Assembly: GCA_000296795.1 (NCBI GenBank)
Contig: BAFH01000003.1
Span: forward strand, 1,364,401 to 1,428,400
Origin: Candidatus Jettenia caeni
GTDB taxonomy: Bacteria > Planctomycetota > Brocadiia > Brocadiales > Brocadiaceae
Direction: 5' to 3'
Length of the DNA stretch: 64,000 nucleotides
Position numbers and translations under genes: made by a program. The notes under the pieces are model-generated. The model was not told where the DNA came from, did not search any database, and worked only from the letters and a program-made list of their open reading frames with translations. Every line of letters starts with the position of its first letter. The first letter of the stretch is position 1. Below, in pieces: positions 1-8,245 of the stretch.

Positions 1-239
1 CTCATGGTTCAACTCGGCACAGACCGCCTGGTTCTATTGGTTCCAATACAGATCCTGGGCGGGTAATTCGTGGTAAAAAGATGGCTGGAAGGCTCGGTAA
101 CGAGCGTGTGACAATAAAAAATATCAGTGTTGTTAAGATAGACAGGGATAGAAATCTGTTATTAGTCAAAGGTGCTATTCCTGGGCATAAAGGAAGTTAC
201 CTTATATTAAAAAAGAGTAAAACAAATAAGATAGGTTAA
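1..239 (+). CDS. rplC: 50S ribosomal protein L3, C-terminal part (cut by window start)
   Basis: Only the last 78 codons are inside the window; the reading frame is open to base 1. The translation has the L3 signature [13 protein letters not shown] followed by [19 protein letters not shown], the loop that approaches the peptidyl transferase centre and the conserved C-terminal beta strands. The gene is followed after 8 bases by rplD, the usual S10-operon order. Identity is secure from the motif and from the neighbours; the N-terminal half and the start lie outside. Confidence 0.95.
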   Translation, partial: HGSTRHRPPGSIGSNTDPGRVIRGKKMAGRLGNERVTIKNISVVKIDRDRNLLLVKGAIPGHKGSYLILKKSKTNKIG

Positions 240-247
240 TAAAAAGT

Positions 248-859
248 ATGGAAATACTTGTATACAATAAATTAGGCGAAAAAGTAAATAACATACAATT
301 AAATGAAAAGAAGTATGGGGGACCTGTCCGTACTAAGCTATTGCGAGATGCTGTTATTATGTATGAGGCAAACAAGAGGCAGGGAACAGCTTGCACAAAA
401 ACAAGAGGAGAGGTTGCTGGTGGTGGTAAAAAGCCATGGGTGCAGAAACATACAGGGAGAGCTAGAGCCGGTAGTATTCGCTCACCAATTTGGAAAGGTG
501 GAGGTGTATCGTTTGGACCCAGGCCTAGAGATTACTCATATTCGATACCAAAGAAAGCGAGAAAATTAGCTCTCTATTCTGCATTAACAGCAAAAATTCG
601 CGATAACGAGCTACTTGTATTAGAAAGTTTGGAATTTGATACTCCAAAGACCAAGCAAATGGTTGGAATACTGAAAGCCCTTGGTATAAATGGGGGTAGT
701 TGCTTGATAGTTTTACCAGAGGCAAATGAAATAGTTTGGAAATCAGCCAGAAATATTCCTTCTGTAAAAGTTATGACAAGTGCGGAGTTGAATGCGTATG
801 ATGTTCTTAAGCCGAAAAAGATTTTAATAACGAGGGAAGCTTTAAATAGTATAAATTAG
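248..859 (+). CDS. rplD: 50S ribosomal protein L4
   Basis: 203 residues, the normal bacterial length. The central loop reads TKTRGEVAGGGKKPWVQKHTG (residues about 51-71), then GRARAGSIRSPIWKGGG, the hallmark extension of L4 that lines the peptide exit tunnel. In E. coli L4 also represses its own S10 operon; whether this happens here cannot be seen because the operon leader is outside the window. It lies 8 bases after rplC and 14 bases before rplW, so it is co-transcribed. Confidence 0.97.
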   Translation: MEILVYNKLGEKVNNIQLNEKKYGGPVRTKLLRDAVIMYEANKRQGTACTKTRGEVAGGGKKPWVQKHTGRARAGSIRSPIWKGGGVSFGPRPRDYSYSIPKKARKLALYSALTAKIRDNELLVLESLEFDTPKTKQMVGILKALGINGGSCLIVLPEANEIVWKSARNIPSVKVMTSAELNAYDVLKPKKILITREALNSIN

Positions 860-873
860 GAGCTATACACCTT

Positions 874-1155
874 ATGAATAGTTACCACGTAATAAAGAAA
901 CCTTTACGAACAGAAAAAAGCGTCGCTGATGGTGAAGCAACAAACTCTTATCATTTTGAAGTCGATCTAAAGGCGAATAAGATTCAAATAAAAGAAGCGG
1001 TAGAGAAGTTTTTTAATGTGAAGGTTGATGGAGTCAGGACGTTAGTCAGAAAAGGGAAGACTAAAAGAGTTAGGTTCAGGTTGGGTAGGACCAAGGACTG
1101 GAAAAAGGCTATTGTGACACTGAAAGAAGGAAATACAATTGATCTTGGCTATTAG
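874..1155 (+). CDS. rplW: 50S ribosomal protein L23
   Basis: 93 residues, typical for L23. It begins with the conserved 'NSYHVIKKPLRTEKS' region and has the loop KVDGVRTLVRKGKTKRVRF that contacts 23S rRNA. The protein sits at the exit of the ribosomal tunnel and is the docking point for trigger factor and SRP. It is placed between rplD and rplB exactly as in other S10 operons. No unusual residue or length change was seen. Confidence 0.96.
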   Translation: MNSYHVIKKPLRTEKSVADGEATNSYHFEVDLKANKIQIKEAVEKFFNVKVDGVRTLVRKGKTKRVRFRLGRTKDWKKAIVTLKEGNTIDLGY

Positions 1156-1192
1156 TTTTAATGGATAAATCAAGAGGTATAGTATAAATATT

Positions 1193-2038
1193 ATGGGTAT
1201 TAAATATTATAAGCCTGTAACTGCGGGAAGAAGATTTGCAAGTGTTTCAGATTTTTCAGAAATTACCAAAAAAAAGCCTGAAAAATCCTTATTGAAACCA
1301 TTGAAAAAAACAGGTGGTAGGAACACAGAAGGTAAAATAACTGCTGAACATATAGGTGGTGGAAGCAGAAGGCATTATAGAGTTGTTGATTTCAAAAGAA
1401 ACAAAGATAATATTCCGGCGAAAGTGGCTAGTATTGAATACGATCCTAATCGTTCAGCACGTATTGCGTTATTACATTATGCTGATGGTGAAAAAAGATA
1501 TATACTTGCCCCGGATAAGTTAAATATCGGCCAAATGTTAATGTCCGGTGATAAAGTAGAGCCAGAAAAGGGAAATTGTATGCCCCTCAGAAGTATTCCT
1601 TTAGGTTTGGAAATTCATAATATTGAATTACGTGTCGGGCAGGGTGGACAGTTGGTGCGTTCTGCGGGAGGCACTGCTAAATTGTTAGCTAAAGAGGGGA
1701 ATTATGCGCATATTGTGCTTCCTTCTGGAGAAGTGAGGAAGGTGTTTGATGGGTGTAGAGCAACGATAGGTACGCTTGGAAACGTTGATCATATGAATAT
1801 AAGATTAGGAAAAGCAGGAAGGAAACGCTGGAAGGGAATTAGACCTCATGTAAGAGGTGTAGCTCAAAATCCTGTAGCGCATCCATTGGGTGGTGGTGAA
1901 GGAAGAAGTGGTGGTGGCAGACATCCTTGTTCCAGGACAGGTTTATTGGCGAAGGGTGGTAAAACCAGGAAAAAGAAGTCGTTAAGCAATAAATTCATTC
2001 TTCGTAGAAGAAGGATCGGACCCAGAGGTAACTTATAA
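1193..2038 (+). CDS. rplB: 50S ribosomal protein L2
   Basis: 281 residues, close to the family norm of about 275. The N-terminal [18 protein letters not shown], the RNA-binding [26 protein letters not shown] and the C-terminal [20 protein letters not shown] block are all present. The last block holds the conserved His of the peptidyl transferase region. L2 is a primary 23S rRNA binder needed for subunit association. It is a member of the S10 operon between rplW and rpsS. Confidence 0.97.
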   Translation: MGIKYYKPVTAGRRFASVSDFSEITKKKPEKSLLKPLKKTGGRNTEGKITAEHIGGGSRRHYRVVDFKRNKDNIPAKVASIEYDPNRSARIALLHYADGEKRYILAPDKLNIGQMLMSGDKVEPEKGNCMPLRSIPLGLEIHNIELRVGQGGQLVRSAGGTAKLLAKEGNYAHIVLPSGEVRKVFDGCRATIGTLGNVDHMNIRLGKAGRKRWKGIRPHVRGVAQNPVAHPLGGGEGRSGGGRHPCSRTGLLAKGGKTRKKKSLSNKFILRRRRIGPRGNL

Positions 2039-2064
2039 ATGAAAAATCAGTACCAGGAGATGTT

Positions 2065-2349
2065 ATGAGTCGTTCAGTAAAAAAGGGACCATACGTTGAT
2101 AGTAAGTTATTAAAGAAGGTGTTGAAACAAAAAGAGATTAAAAGTGGCGAGCCGATACGTACATGGTGTAGAAGTTGTACAATTGTACCGGATTTTGTAT
2201 CCCATACTTTTATGATTCATAACGGTAAAGGATTTCAAAAGCTTTTTGTTACAGATGATATGGTAGGACATAAATTAGGAGAATTTGCTCTTACAAGAAT
2301 TTTTAGAGCACATGGGGGTGTTAAAAAGAAAGAGACACCGCATGGTTAG
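2065..2349 (+). CDS. rpsS: 30S ribosomal protein S19
   Basis: 94 residues with the S19 signatures MSRSVKKGPYVDSKLL and VGHKLGEFALTR. S19 binds the head of the 30S subunit together with S13. The start is supported by CAGGAGATGTT just upstream of the ATG. The gene stands between rplB and rplV in standard order, with a 26-base gap before it. The loop CRSCTIVPD contains two cysteines, which is a sequence variation of no clear meaning. Confidence 0.96.
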   Translation: MSRSVKKGPYVDSKLLKKVLKQKEIKSGEPIRTWCRSCTIVPDFVSHTFMIHNGKGFQKLFVTDDMVGHKLGEFALTRIFRAHGGVKKKETPHG

Positions 2350-2396
2350 TATACGGTAAAAGTTTTTTAATATTGCTTTGAGAGGTTTGTTTCATC

Positions 2397-2756
2397 ATGG
2401 AATATAAATCTAGTTATAAATATGCGAGGATATCTCCAAGAAAAGCTCGGTATGTGATAGATCTTGTCCGGGGCAAATCTGTTAATGATGCATTGAGAAT
2501 TTTGAGGTTGACTCATAAGCGTGCATCTTACATGGTTGATAAGGTAATAAGAGCTGCAGTTGCCGCTGCGAATGAAAATATAGATGTAGACGTTGAATCG
2601 TTATATGTAAAACAAGCCTTAGTGGATGCTGGGCCAACGAGAAAATGGCAACGTCCGAGACCTCGCGGTATGTCGGCGAGAATTTTAAAAAGGACAAGCC
2701 ATATTTCCATTACGTTATCCGAAAAGACAAAAAATGTTGATAATCAAAATAGGTGA
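2397..2756 (+). CDS. rplV: 50S ribosomal protein L22
   Basis: 119 residues. It has the L22 pattern KYARISPRKARYVIDLVRGKSVNDAL at the N-terminus and the hairpin DAGPTRKWQRPRPRGMSARILKRTSHI near residues 78-104, which reaches into the exit tunnel. The terminal SEKTKNVDNQNR tail is short. The gene is nine bases upstream of rpsC and part of the same transcript. The hairpin tip is where macrolide resistance changes arise in other bacteria; no such inference is made here. Confidence 0.96.
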   Translation: MEYKSSYKYARISPRKARYVIDLVRGKSVNDALRILRLTHKRASYMVDKVIRAAVAAANENIDVDVESLYVKQALVDAGPTRKWQRPRPRGMSARILKRTSHISITLSEKTKNVDNQNR

Positions 2757-2765
2757 GGAGATAAA

Positions 2766-3464
2766 ATGGGTCAGAAGGTTTGTCCGATTGGCTTGAGATT
2801 AGGTATTACACAAGAGTGGAAATCTTTATGGTATGCCGATAAAAAATCGTTTGGAGCTTTGCTTGTCGAAGATCAAAAAATACGGAAAGCAATAAAGAAA
2901 AATTATAGTTTTGCCGGTATTCCAATTATAGATATTGAAAGAACTCGTCAAGATGCGAAAATAACGTTACATACAGCCCGTCCTGGATTAATTATTGGGA
3001 GGAAGGGTGCTGAGGTTGACAAGCTCAAAGACGAGATACAAAAACTTATAAACCGAGATGTTGTTATTAAAATAAAAGAAATTAATAAGCCTGAGTTGTA
3101 TGCGCAGCTTGTCGCTGAAAATATAGCTGAGCAGCTAGTGAAGCGTGCAGCTTTTAGAAGAACTATGAAAAAAGCAATGGAAGCTTCTTTTGATGCAGGT
3201 GCGAAAGGTGTGAAACTCCAAGTATCTGGTAGATTGGGTGGTGCTGAGATTGCGAGGACTGAAAAGATGACATCTGGAAGTATACCTTTACATACGTTGA
3301 GGGCTGATGTTGATTATGGTTTTGCTGAAGCCAAGACAACATATGGTGTGATTGGAGTTAAGGTATGGATTTATAAAGGATTAATTAGTTCCGAGAAGGA
3401 GAAGAAATATGCGCCTGATGCCAAAGAGGGTGAAGTACAGGAAGTCGCAAAGGCAGAAAATTAA
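2766..3464 (+). CDS. rpsC: 30S ribosomal protein S3
   Basis: 232 residues. [23 protein letters not shown] opens the protein, the KH domain shows [19 protein letters not shown] (about residues 73-91), and the C-terminal domain has [32 protein letters not shown]3 forms part of the mRNA entry channel. The last 18 codons, a charged tail, overlap the start of rplP by 56 bases in another frame, which is unusual for this pair. A ribosome binding site GGTGAGGAG precedes the ATG. Confidence 0.96.
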   Translation: MGQKVCPIGLRLGITQEWKSLWYADKKSFGALLVEDQKIRKAIKKNYSFAGIPIIDIERTRQDAKITLHTARPGLIIGRKGAEVDKLKDEIQKLINRDVVIKIKEINKPELYAQLVAENIAEQLVKRAAFRRTMKKAMEASFDAGAKGVKLQVSGRLGGAEIARTEKMTSGSIPLHTLRADVDYGFAEAKTTYGVIGVKVWIYKGLISSEKEKKYAPDAKEGEVQEVAKAEN

Positions 3465-3828
3465 AGGAAATGCCACAAGATGTAATACTGTTGCTTTTGG
3501 TGAATTCGGTTTACAATCTTTAGAGCCAGGGTGGATTAGTGCTCAACAGCTTGAGGCTGGAAGGGTGGCCGCTTCACATTCGCTTCCTAGAGAAGGAAAG
3601 TTAACCATAAGGGTTTTTCCTCATAAATCTGTTACATCCAAACCTATAGAGACCCGTATGGGTAAAGGTAAAGGAGAACCAGAATTATGGGTAGCTGTTG
3701 TTAAACCAGGGACTATTCTCTATGAGCTTAGTGGTATAAATGAGGAAATAGCGAGGCAAACCTTTAATAGAATGGCCCATAAAATGCCAGTTAAAGTAAG
3801 GCTCGTACAAAGGAGAAAAATAGTTTGA
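3409..3828 (+). CDS. rplP: 50S ribosomal protein L16
   Basis: 139 residues; the family signature [21 protein letters not shown] starts at residue 4, and [21 protein letters not shown] lies near residues 78-98. L16 organises the A-site and contacts tRNA. The start at 3409 has a good ribosome site (GAGAAGGAGAAGAA) ending just before it; the ATG at 3418 gives the commonest family N-terminus and is a possible alternative. Either start lies inside the rpsC coding region, so the two genes overlap by about 50 bases. The stop TGA overlaps the TTG start of rpmC. Confidence 0.95.
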   Translation: MRLMPKRVKYRKSQRQKIKGNATRCNTVAFGEFGLQSLEPGWISAQQLEAGRVAASHSLPREGKLTIRVFPHKSVTSKPIETRMGKGKGEPELWVAVVKPGTILYELSGINEEIARQTFNRMAHKMPVKVRLVQRRKIV

Positions 3829-4043
3829 AAGCTAGTGAAATTAGAAGTAAATCAAGACAAGAAATTTTGGAAGAAGTTGATGCTAGCAGGCGTGAATTAT
3901 TGAATATTAAATTTCAATGGCAAGCAGGTGAGACGAGAAATCCGGCTCAAAAAATGAGTGTTAGGAAAAGCATTGCAAGGTTGTTGACCATATTAAGAGA
4001 AATGGATTCTTATGCACATAAGCATCTCGGTGAAAAGGAGTAG
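3825..4043 (+). CDS. rpmC: 50S ribosomal protein L29 (TTG start)
   Basis: 72 residues with the L29 helix pair: [30 protein letters not shown] and NPAQKMSVRKSIARLLTILRE. The start codon is TTG and it shares bases with the rplP stop (TTGA), with AAAGGAGAAAA just upstream, so translation is probably coupled. L29 lies near the tunnel exit with L23. The next gene, rpsQ, begins 8 bases after the stop. Length is normal for the family. Confidence 0.94.
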   Translation: MKASEIRSKSRQEILEEVDASRRELLNIKFQWQAGETRNPAQKMSVRKSIARLLTILREMDSYAHKHLGEKE

Positions 4044-4050
4044 GTTTAAA

Positions 4051-4311
4051 ATGGAGCGCGATGATAAAAGAGGTAAGAGAAGAAAAATAATAGGAACAGT
4101 AGTTGGGAATAAGATGCAGAAGACTATAGTAGTTGAAGTAGTGAATCTTCTGAAGCACAAAAAATATGGTAAGTATATAAAAAGGGCCTCGTTCTATAAG
4201 ACTCATGACGAAAATAATCAGGCAAAGATAGGTGATAAGGTAGAGATTATCGAAACAAGACCGTTGAGTAAAACAAAAACTACAAAATTAGTCAGGATTA
4301 TAACAAAATAA
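4051..4311 (+). CDS. rpsQ: 30S ribosomal protein S17
   Basis: 86 residues from the ATG at 4051. The frame is open further upstream, but AAAAGGAG at 4034-4041 and the family N-terminus ([20 protein letters not shown]) support this start, which also clears the rpmC stop. S17 binds 16S rRNA early in assembly; the motif [19 protein letters not shown] and [21 protein letters not shown] are present. It is located between rpmC and rplN in the usual order. Confidence 0.95.
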   Translation: MERDDKRGKRRKIIGTVVGNKMQKTIVVEVVNLLKHKKYGKYIKRASFYKTHDENNQAKIGDKVEIIETRPLSKTKTTKLVRIITK

Positions 4312-4349
4312 GATTACTATATTATGAGATAACAGGGGAGTTTCCTATA

Positions 4350-4718
4350 ATGATAATGGAACAGACAAAATTAGAGATTGCAGATAACAGTGGAGCTAAG
4401 AAAGCCAAATGCATAAAAGTGTTAGGGGGGACAAGTAGAAAATACGCAACGGTTGGTGATATTATAGTTGCTGCTGTTAAAAAGGCAATACCTGATGGAG
4501 TTGTGAAAAAAGGGGATGTTGTAAAGGGAGTTGTTGTGCGTACAAGAAAAAATATACGGAGAGATGATGGTTCGTATTTGAAATTTGATAAGAATGCGAT
4601 TGTTATTATTGATAATGATGGAAATCCGAGAGGAACACGTATATTCGGTGCTGTTGCCAGAGAATTAAGACAAAAGAATTTTATGAAAATTATATCACTA
4701 GCCGCTGAGGTAGTGTAA
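4350..4718 (+). CDS. rplN: 50S ribosomal protein L14
   Basis: 122 residues, the standard length. L14 motifs are clear: [22 protein letters not shown] at the N-terminus, [20 protein letters not shown] in the middle and [14 protein letters not shown] near the end. L14 forms an intersubunit bridge together with L19. A CAGGGGAG sequence stands ahead of the start; a second ATG two codons later is possible. The gene opens the spc part of the cluster. Confidence 0.96.
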   Translation: MIMEQTKLEIADNSGAKKAKCIKVLGGTSRKYATVGDIIVAAVKKAIPDGVVKKGDVVKGVVVRTRKNIRRDDGSYLKFDKNAIVIIDNDGNPRGTRIFGAVARELRQKNFMKIISLAAEVV

Positions 4719-4768
4719 ATAGTCTCAGAATAAATAAAATAAGAACACACATACCTACGGAGAATTTT

Positions 4769-5104
4769 ATGCATGTTTGTAAGAATGATTTAGTTGCTGT
4801 TATGTCTGGTAATGAAGCCGGTAAAACCGGACGAATAATGAAAGTTTTACGGGATAAAAAACGGGTTGTAATAAAAGGGGTAAACTTGGTTTACAAACAC
4901 ACAAAGCCTAGTCAAAAGAATCCTCAAGGTGGTAGAATGCAAAAAGAGGCTTCTATTGCTGTATCGAATATATTACCTGTTTGTCAAAATAAAAGCTGCG
5001 GAAAAAATGGAAAAGGTGTACGGACAAAGAAGAAGGTCCTGGAGAATGGGAATAAGCTTCGTGTTTGTGCTTATTGCGGGTTTGAAATATTATCGGCTGA
5101 ATGA
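4769..5104 (+). CDS. rplX: 50S ribosomal protein L24 with a C-terminal zinc-ribbon-like cysteine set
   Basis: 111 residues. The KOW motif region ([30 protein letters not shown]) and [13 protein letters not shown] are typical of L24, an assembly initiator that binds 23S rRNA. The C-terminal part differs from most L24 proteins: cysteines at 72, 77, 100 and 103 (C-X4-C ... C-X2-C) could bind zinc. Many bacterial L24 sequences have only VDPKTGKPTRV at this place. The stop overlaps the proposed rplE start as ATGA. Confidence 0.95.
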   Translation: MHVCKNDLVAVMSGNEAGKTGRIMKVLRDKKRVVIKGVNLVYKHTKPSQKNPQGGRMQKEASIAVSNILPVCQNKSCGKNGKGVRTKKKVLENGNKLRVCAYCGFEILSAE

Positions 5105-5664
5105 TTTTTGGGATTTTAAAAATGGTGAGATTATTACAAAAATATCAAGAAGAAGTAGTACCACAATTAATTAATAAGTTTCAATATAAAAATAGATTTT
5201 CAGTGCCTAAGATACAGAAGATTGTTATTAATATGGGTCTGGGTAAAGCAGTCGATAATAAGAAAATTATTGAAGAAGCTGTAAAACATTTATCATTAAT
5301 TACTGGTCAAAAACCACTTATTACAAAAGCGAAGAAGGCAATATCTGGTTTTAAACTTCGTGAGGATCAACCTATTGGATGCAAGGTAACTCTCCGTGGA
5401 AAGATGATGTTTGAGTTTTTGGACCGTCTAATTAGTATTGTGTTACCAAGAATAAAAGATTTTAGAGGTCTCCCCTCAAAATCATTCGATGGCAGAGGAA
5501 ATTATACACTAGGTCTTACAGAGTTAAATGTGTTTCCTGAGATTAACATTGATACAATTGAATTTGTGCAAGGTATGGATGTTACTTTAGTTATTACCGG
5601 TAATTCCAATGAACAATCTTACGAATTATTAAAATTATTAGGGATGCCTTTAAGGTTAGAATAA
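5101..5664 (+). CDS. rplE: 50S ribosomal protein L5
   Basis: 187 residues from the ATG at 5101, which overlaps the rplX stop as ATGA. The ATG at 5122 gives [16 protein letters not shown], matching the usual L5 N-terminus better, and may be the real start; neither has a strong ribosome site. The core motifs [33 protein letters not shown] and [11 protein letters not shown] identify L5, which binds 5S rRNA and contacts P-site tRNA. Confidence 0.95.
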   Translation: MIFGILKMVRLLQKYQEEVVPQLINKFQYKNRFSVPKIQKIVINMGLGKAVDNKKIIEEAVKHLSLITGQKPLITKAKKAISGFKLREDQPIGCKVTLRGKMMFEFLDRLISIVLPRIKDFRGLPSKSFDGRGNYTLGLTELNVFPEINIDTIEFVQGMDVTLVITGNSNEQSYELLKLLGMPLRLE

Positions 5665-5673
5665 GGAGTATGA

Positions 5674-5859
5674 ATGGCAAGGAAATGTTTGATCGAAAAA
5701 TCGAGAAAAGAGCCTAAATATAAGACAAGAAGATATAATAGATGTAATTTATGCGGGCGAAGGAGAGCTTATTATCGTAAGTTTCAAATCTGTAGAATTT
5801 GTTTTAGAAATTTAGCCTCCAAGGGTGAGATTCCTGGGGTAAAGAAGGCGAGTTGGTAA
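5674..5859 (+). CDS. rpsN: 30S ribosomal protein S14, zinc-binding (type Z)
   Basis: 61 residues, the short zinc-containing form. Cysteines at 24, 27, 40 and 43 (CNLC ... CRIC) form the zinc ribbon, followed by the conserved [18 protein letters not shown] tail. S14 sits in the 30S head. The AAGGAG at 5663-5668 places the start. The gene lies 9 bases after rplE and before rpsH, as in other spc operons. No zinc-independent paralogue is visible in the window. Confidence 0.96.
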   Translation: MARKCLIEKSRKEPKYKTRRYNRCNLCGRRRAYYRKFQICRICFRNLASKGEIPGVKKASW

Positions 5860-5905
5860 AAAATTAATTGATAATTCAGGTCGTGTTAAAGTAAGGAATA
5901 AAAGA

Positions 5906-6307
5906 ATGTCTATGACGGATCCTATTTCTGATATGCTTACTCGTATTAGAAATGCAAATAAGAATCGATATGAGGCGGTTGATATACCATTTTCTAAGAT
6001 AAAATTAGAAATATTAAAAGTATTAAAAAATGAAGGTTTCATTAAAGAGTTTAAAGAGGTTTCAATTACTAGCAATAAAAATATGATTAGAGTGTATCTT
6101 AAGTATGGTCCACTAAAGCAACAACTTATCAATAAGCTTGAAAGAGTGAGTAAATCGAGCAGGCGAGCTTATATAAAAGTAAGCAATATTGGCAGGATAT
6201 TTGGTGGGATTGGAACGGCTGTATATTCTACATCAAAAGGAGTTCTTAGTGATAAAGATTGTAAAAAATTAAAAGTCGGTGGTGAACTTCTTTGTGTTGT
6301 ATACTAA
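5906..6307 (+). CDS. rpsH: 30S ribosomal protein S8
   Basis: 133 residues. TDPISDMLTRIRNANKNRYEAVDIPFSKIK at the N-terminus and STSKGVLSDKDCKKLKVGGELLCVVY at the C-terminus are diagnostic. S8 binds the central domain of 16S rRNA and in E. coli is the translational repressor of the spc operon; a matching mRNA site near rplE was not identified here. The second methionine at 5912 is an alternative start. The C-terminus has VVY where many species have IW or VW, a minor change. Confidence 0.95.
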   Translation: MSMTDPISDMLTRIRNANKNRYEAVDIPFSKIKLEILKVLKNEGFIKEFKEVSITSNKNMIRVYLKYGPLKQQLINKLERVSKSSRRAYIKVSNIGRIFGGIGTAVYSTSKGVLSDKDCKKLKVGGELLCVVY

Positions 6308-6334
6308 GTAGTTTTTGTTAATAGAGGGTTTTAT

Positions 6335-6898
6335 ATGTCACGTATAGGAAAACAACCAGTAAAAATTCCAAAAGAGGTAAAAATATCAGTCAACAATAAT
6401 ACCCTTAATATTGAAGGACCAAAAGGGAAGCTAAGTCAAACTTTTCATGATGATATTACGATAACATATAATCAGGAAGCTAAGCAAATACTTGTAAATA
6501 GACCATCAGATGAAAAACGTTATAAAGCATTGCATGGTTTGACACGTGCACTTATTGCAAATATGGTTACAGGTGTTACTGTCGGTTATTCTAAAAATCT
6601 TGAGATCGTAGGGCTTGGATATACTGCTAAGGTGCAGGGTAAAGATCTTGTATTATCGCTTGGTTATACGCATCCTATCCAATTAGAAATACCAAAAGGA
6701 TTAAAGGTAGATATCAAGAACCCGACGAATCCTGCTAAAATGACGATTTCAGGTTCTGATAAGCAATTAGTGGGGCAGTTTTCCGCTGTAATCAGAGGGA
6801 TGAAACCACCCGAGCCATATAAAGGGATGGGTATTAAATATGAGGATGAAATTATTAGAAGAAAGGCTGGAAAAGCGTTAACATCAGGCGCAGCCTAG
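6335..6898 (+). CDS. rplF: 50S ribosomal protein L6
   Basis: 187 residues, normal length. The start SRIGKQPVKIPKEVKI, the middle LHGLTRALIANMVTGVTVGYSKNLEIVGLGYTA and the end PPEPYKGMGIKYEDEIIRRKAGK are classic L6 signatures. L6 lies near the factor-binding site and stabilises the sarcin-ricin region. It is preceded by TAGAGGG and sits between rpsH and rplR, all in one transcript. Confidence 0.96.
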   Translation: MSRIGKQPVKIPKEVKISVNNNTLNIEGPKGKLSQTFHDDITITYNQEAKQILVNRPSDEKRYKALHGLTRALIANMVTGVTVGYSKNLEIVGLGYTAKVQGKDLVLSLGYTHPIQLEIPKGLKVDIKNPTNPAKMTISGSDKQLVGQFSAVIRGMKPPEPYKGMGIKYEDEIIRRKAGKALTSGAA

Positions 6899-6923
6899 GA
6901 TATCTTATTTATAGGTTTTAACT

Positions 6924-7292
6924 ATGGATCTTATAAAAGAAAAATTGCATAAAAGAACAAGACGTCATTATAGAGTCAGAAGAAAGGTGTTTGGAACTAG
7001 TGAAAGGCCGCGTTTAAGTGTTTATCGCAGTTTGAAACATATTTATTGCCAGATTATCAATGATGTCGATGGAAAAACTTTAGTATCAGTTTCTACACAA
7101 ACTGCTGATATTAAATCGCAGGTTGGGTATGGGGGAAATGTTAAAGCTGCGGAGATTGTGGGAAAAATGATTGCTGATGAAGCGAGGAGTCAAGGTATTA
7201 CAAAAGTTGTTTTTGATAAAGGTGGTTATAAATATCACGGCAGGATAAAAGCTTTAGCGGAAAGTGCTAGGAAGCATAATTTAGATTTCTAA
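6924..7292 (+). CDS. rplR: 50S ribosomal protein L18
   Basis: 122 residues. It contains [35 protein letters not shown] and the C-terminal [29 protein letters not shown], which are clear L18 motifs. L18 binds 5S rRNA and loads it into the large subunit together with L5. The gene stands 25 bases after rplF and is followed by rpsE. No features out of the ordinary. Confidence 0.96.
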   Translation: MDLIKEKLHKRTRRHYRVRRKVFGTSERPRLSVYRSLKHIYCQIINDVDGKTLVSVSTQTADIKSQVGYGGNVKAAEIVGKMIADEARSQGITKVVFDKGGYKYHGRIKALAESARKHNLDF

Positions 7293-7319
7293 ATATTTGA
7301 TTCTTGCAAGGAGATTCAT

Positions 7320-7805
7320 TTGGGACGTATCGAAGAACCTGTAAAATTAGAAGAAACGGTTGTGAGAATCAACCGATGTACTACAGTAACTAAGGGTGGA
7401 AAATCTATGAGCTTTAGTGCCCTTGTTGTTGTAGGTGATAAAAAAGGGAGTGTTGGCATTGGTTTTGGTAAGGCTCGTGAAGTGCCAAATGCTGTAAGCA
7501 AAGCAGTTAAAGAGGCAAAAAAAGAAATGGTTAAAATTCCTCTTATTGGTGATACTATACCCCATTTGATGTGGGGAAAATACAAAGCCGCAAGTATTTT
7601 TTTAAAGCCAGCTTTGCCGGGAACTGGCATTAAGGCTGGTGCATCTTCCCGCGCTGTACTTGAGTCAGTAGGGATTAAAAATATATTAACAAAATGTTAT
7701 GGTAAGAGAAATCCTCTTAATGTGGCGAAAGCGACATTAATGGGATTAAAGGCTTTAAGGACAAAGCAGGAAGTTGAAGAATTAAGAGGAGTAAAGATAG
7801 AATGA
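7320..7805 (+). CDS. rpsE: 30S ribosomal protein S5 (TTG start)
   Basis: 161 residues. The start codon is TTG, with CAAGGAGATTCAT immediately before it. The RNA-binding domain reads ETVVRINRCTTVTKGGKSMSFSALVVVGDKKGSVGIGFGKA, and the C-terminal domain has PGTGIKAGASSRAVLESVGIKNILTKCYG. S5 helps keep decoding accurate. The stop region overlaps the start of rplO by four bases; no rpmD (L30) gene lies between them, unlike in E. coli. Confidence 0.95.
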   Translation: MGRIEEPVKLEETVVRINRCTTVTKGGKSMSFSALVVVGDKKGSVGIGFGKAREVPNAVSKAVKEAKKEMVKIPLIGDTIPHLMWGKYKAASIFLKPALPGTGIKAGASSRAVLESVGIKNILTKCYGKRNPLNVAKATLMGLKALRTKQEVEELRGVKIE

Positions 7806-8245
7806 ATCTTACTGATATAAAAGCGATACCTTTTTATAGAAAACGTAAAAAAAGAGTAGGCCGTGGTAGGGGTTCAGGCATAGGAAAAACCTCTGGCAGG
7901 GGTGGCAAAGGGGCAACAGCCAGATCTGGTAATGAAACGAAGATTCAATTTGAAGGAGGACAAACTCCTCTATTCCGCCGTTTGCCAAAAAGAGGTTTCA
8001 ATAATCCATTTAAAAAAAGGTATGCAATAATCAATATAAAAGACATCGCACAGTTTGAAAAAGATACAATTGTGGACTTCGGGAAGTTGAAAGACGCGGG
8101 GTTGATCAGGAAAGTTTTGGATGGTGTAAAGGTTTTGGGTGAGGGTGAAATAAAAAATCCTTTAACAGTTATTGCAAATAAATTTAGCAAAGTTGCTTTA
8201 GAAAAGATTAAGGCAGCAGGTGGAGAAGCAAAGATCTTATCATGA
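7802..8245 (+). CDS. rplO: 50S ribosomal protein L15
   Basis: 147 residues. The glycine-rich N-terminus KRVGRGRGSGIGKTSGRGGKGATAR and the block FEGGQTPLFRRLPKRGFNN are typical of L15, which is buried in 23S rRNA and joins late in assembly. The ATG overlaps the rpsE stop as ATGA and the secY start overlaps its own stop in the same way, so translation of rpsE, rplO and secY is likely coupled. Confidence 0.95.
   Translation: MNLTDIKAIPFYRKRKKRVGRGRGSGIGKTSGRGGKGATARSGNETKIQFEGGQTPLFRRLPKRGFNNPFKKRYAIINIKDIAQFEKDTIVDFGKLKDAGLIRKVLDGVKVLGEGEIKNPLTVIANKFSKVALEKIKAAGGEAKILS

Noticed and set aside
7802..7805. Expected rpmD (L30) gene between rpsE and rplO
   Set aside because: The two genes overlap by four bases, so L30 is absent here; L30 is missing in many bacteria, so this is noted but not a finding.
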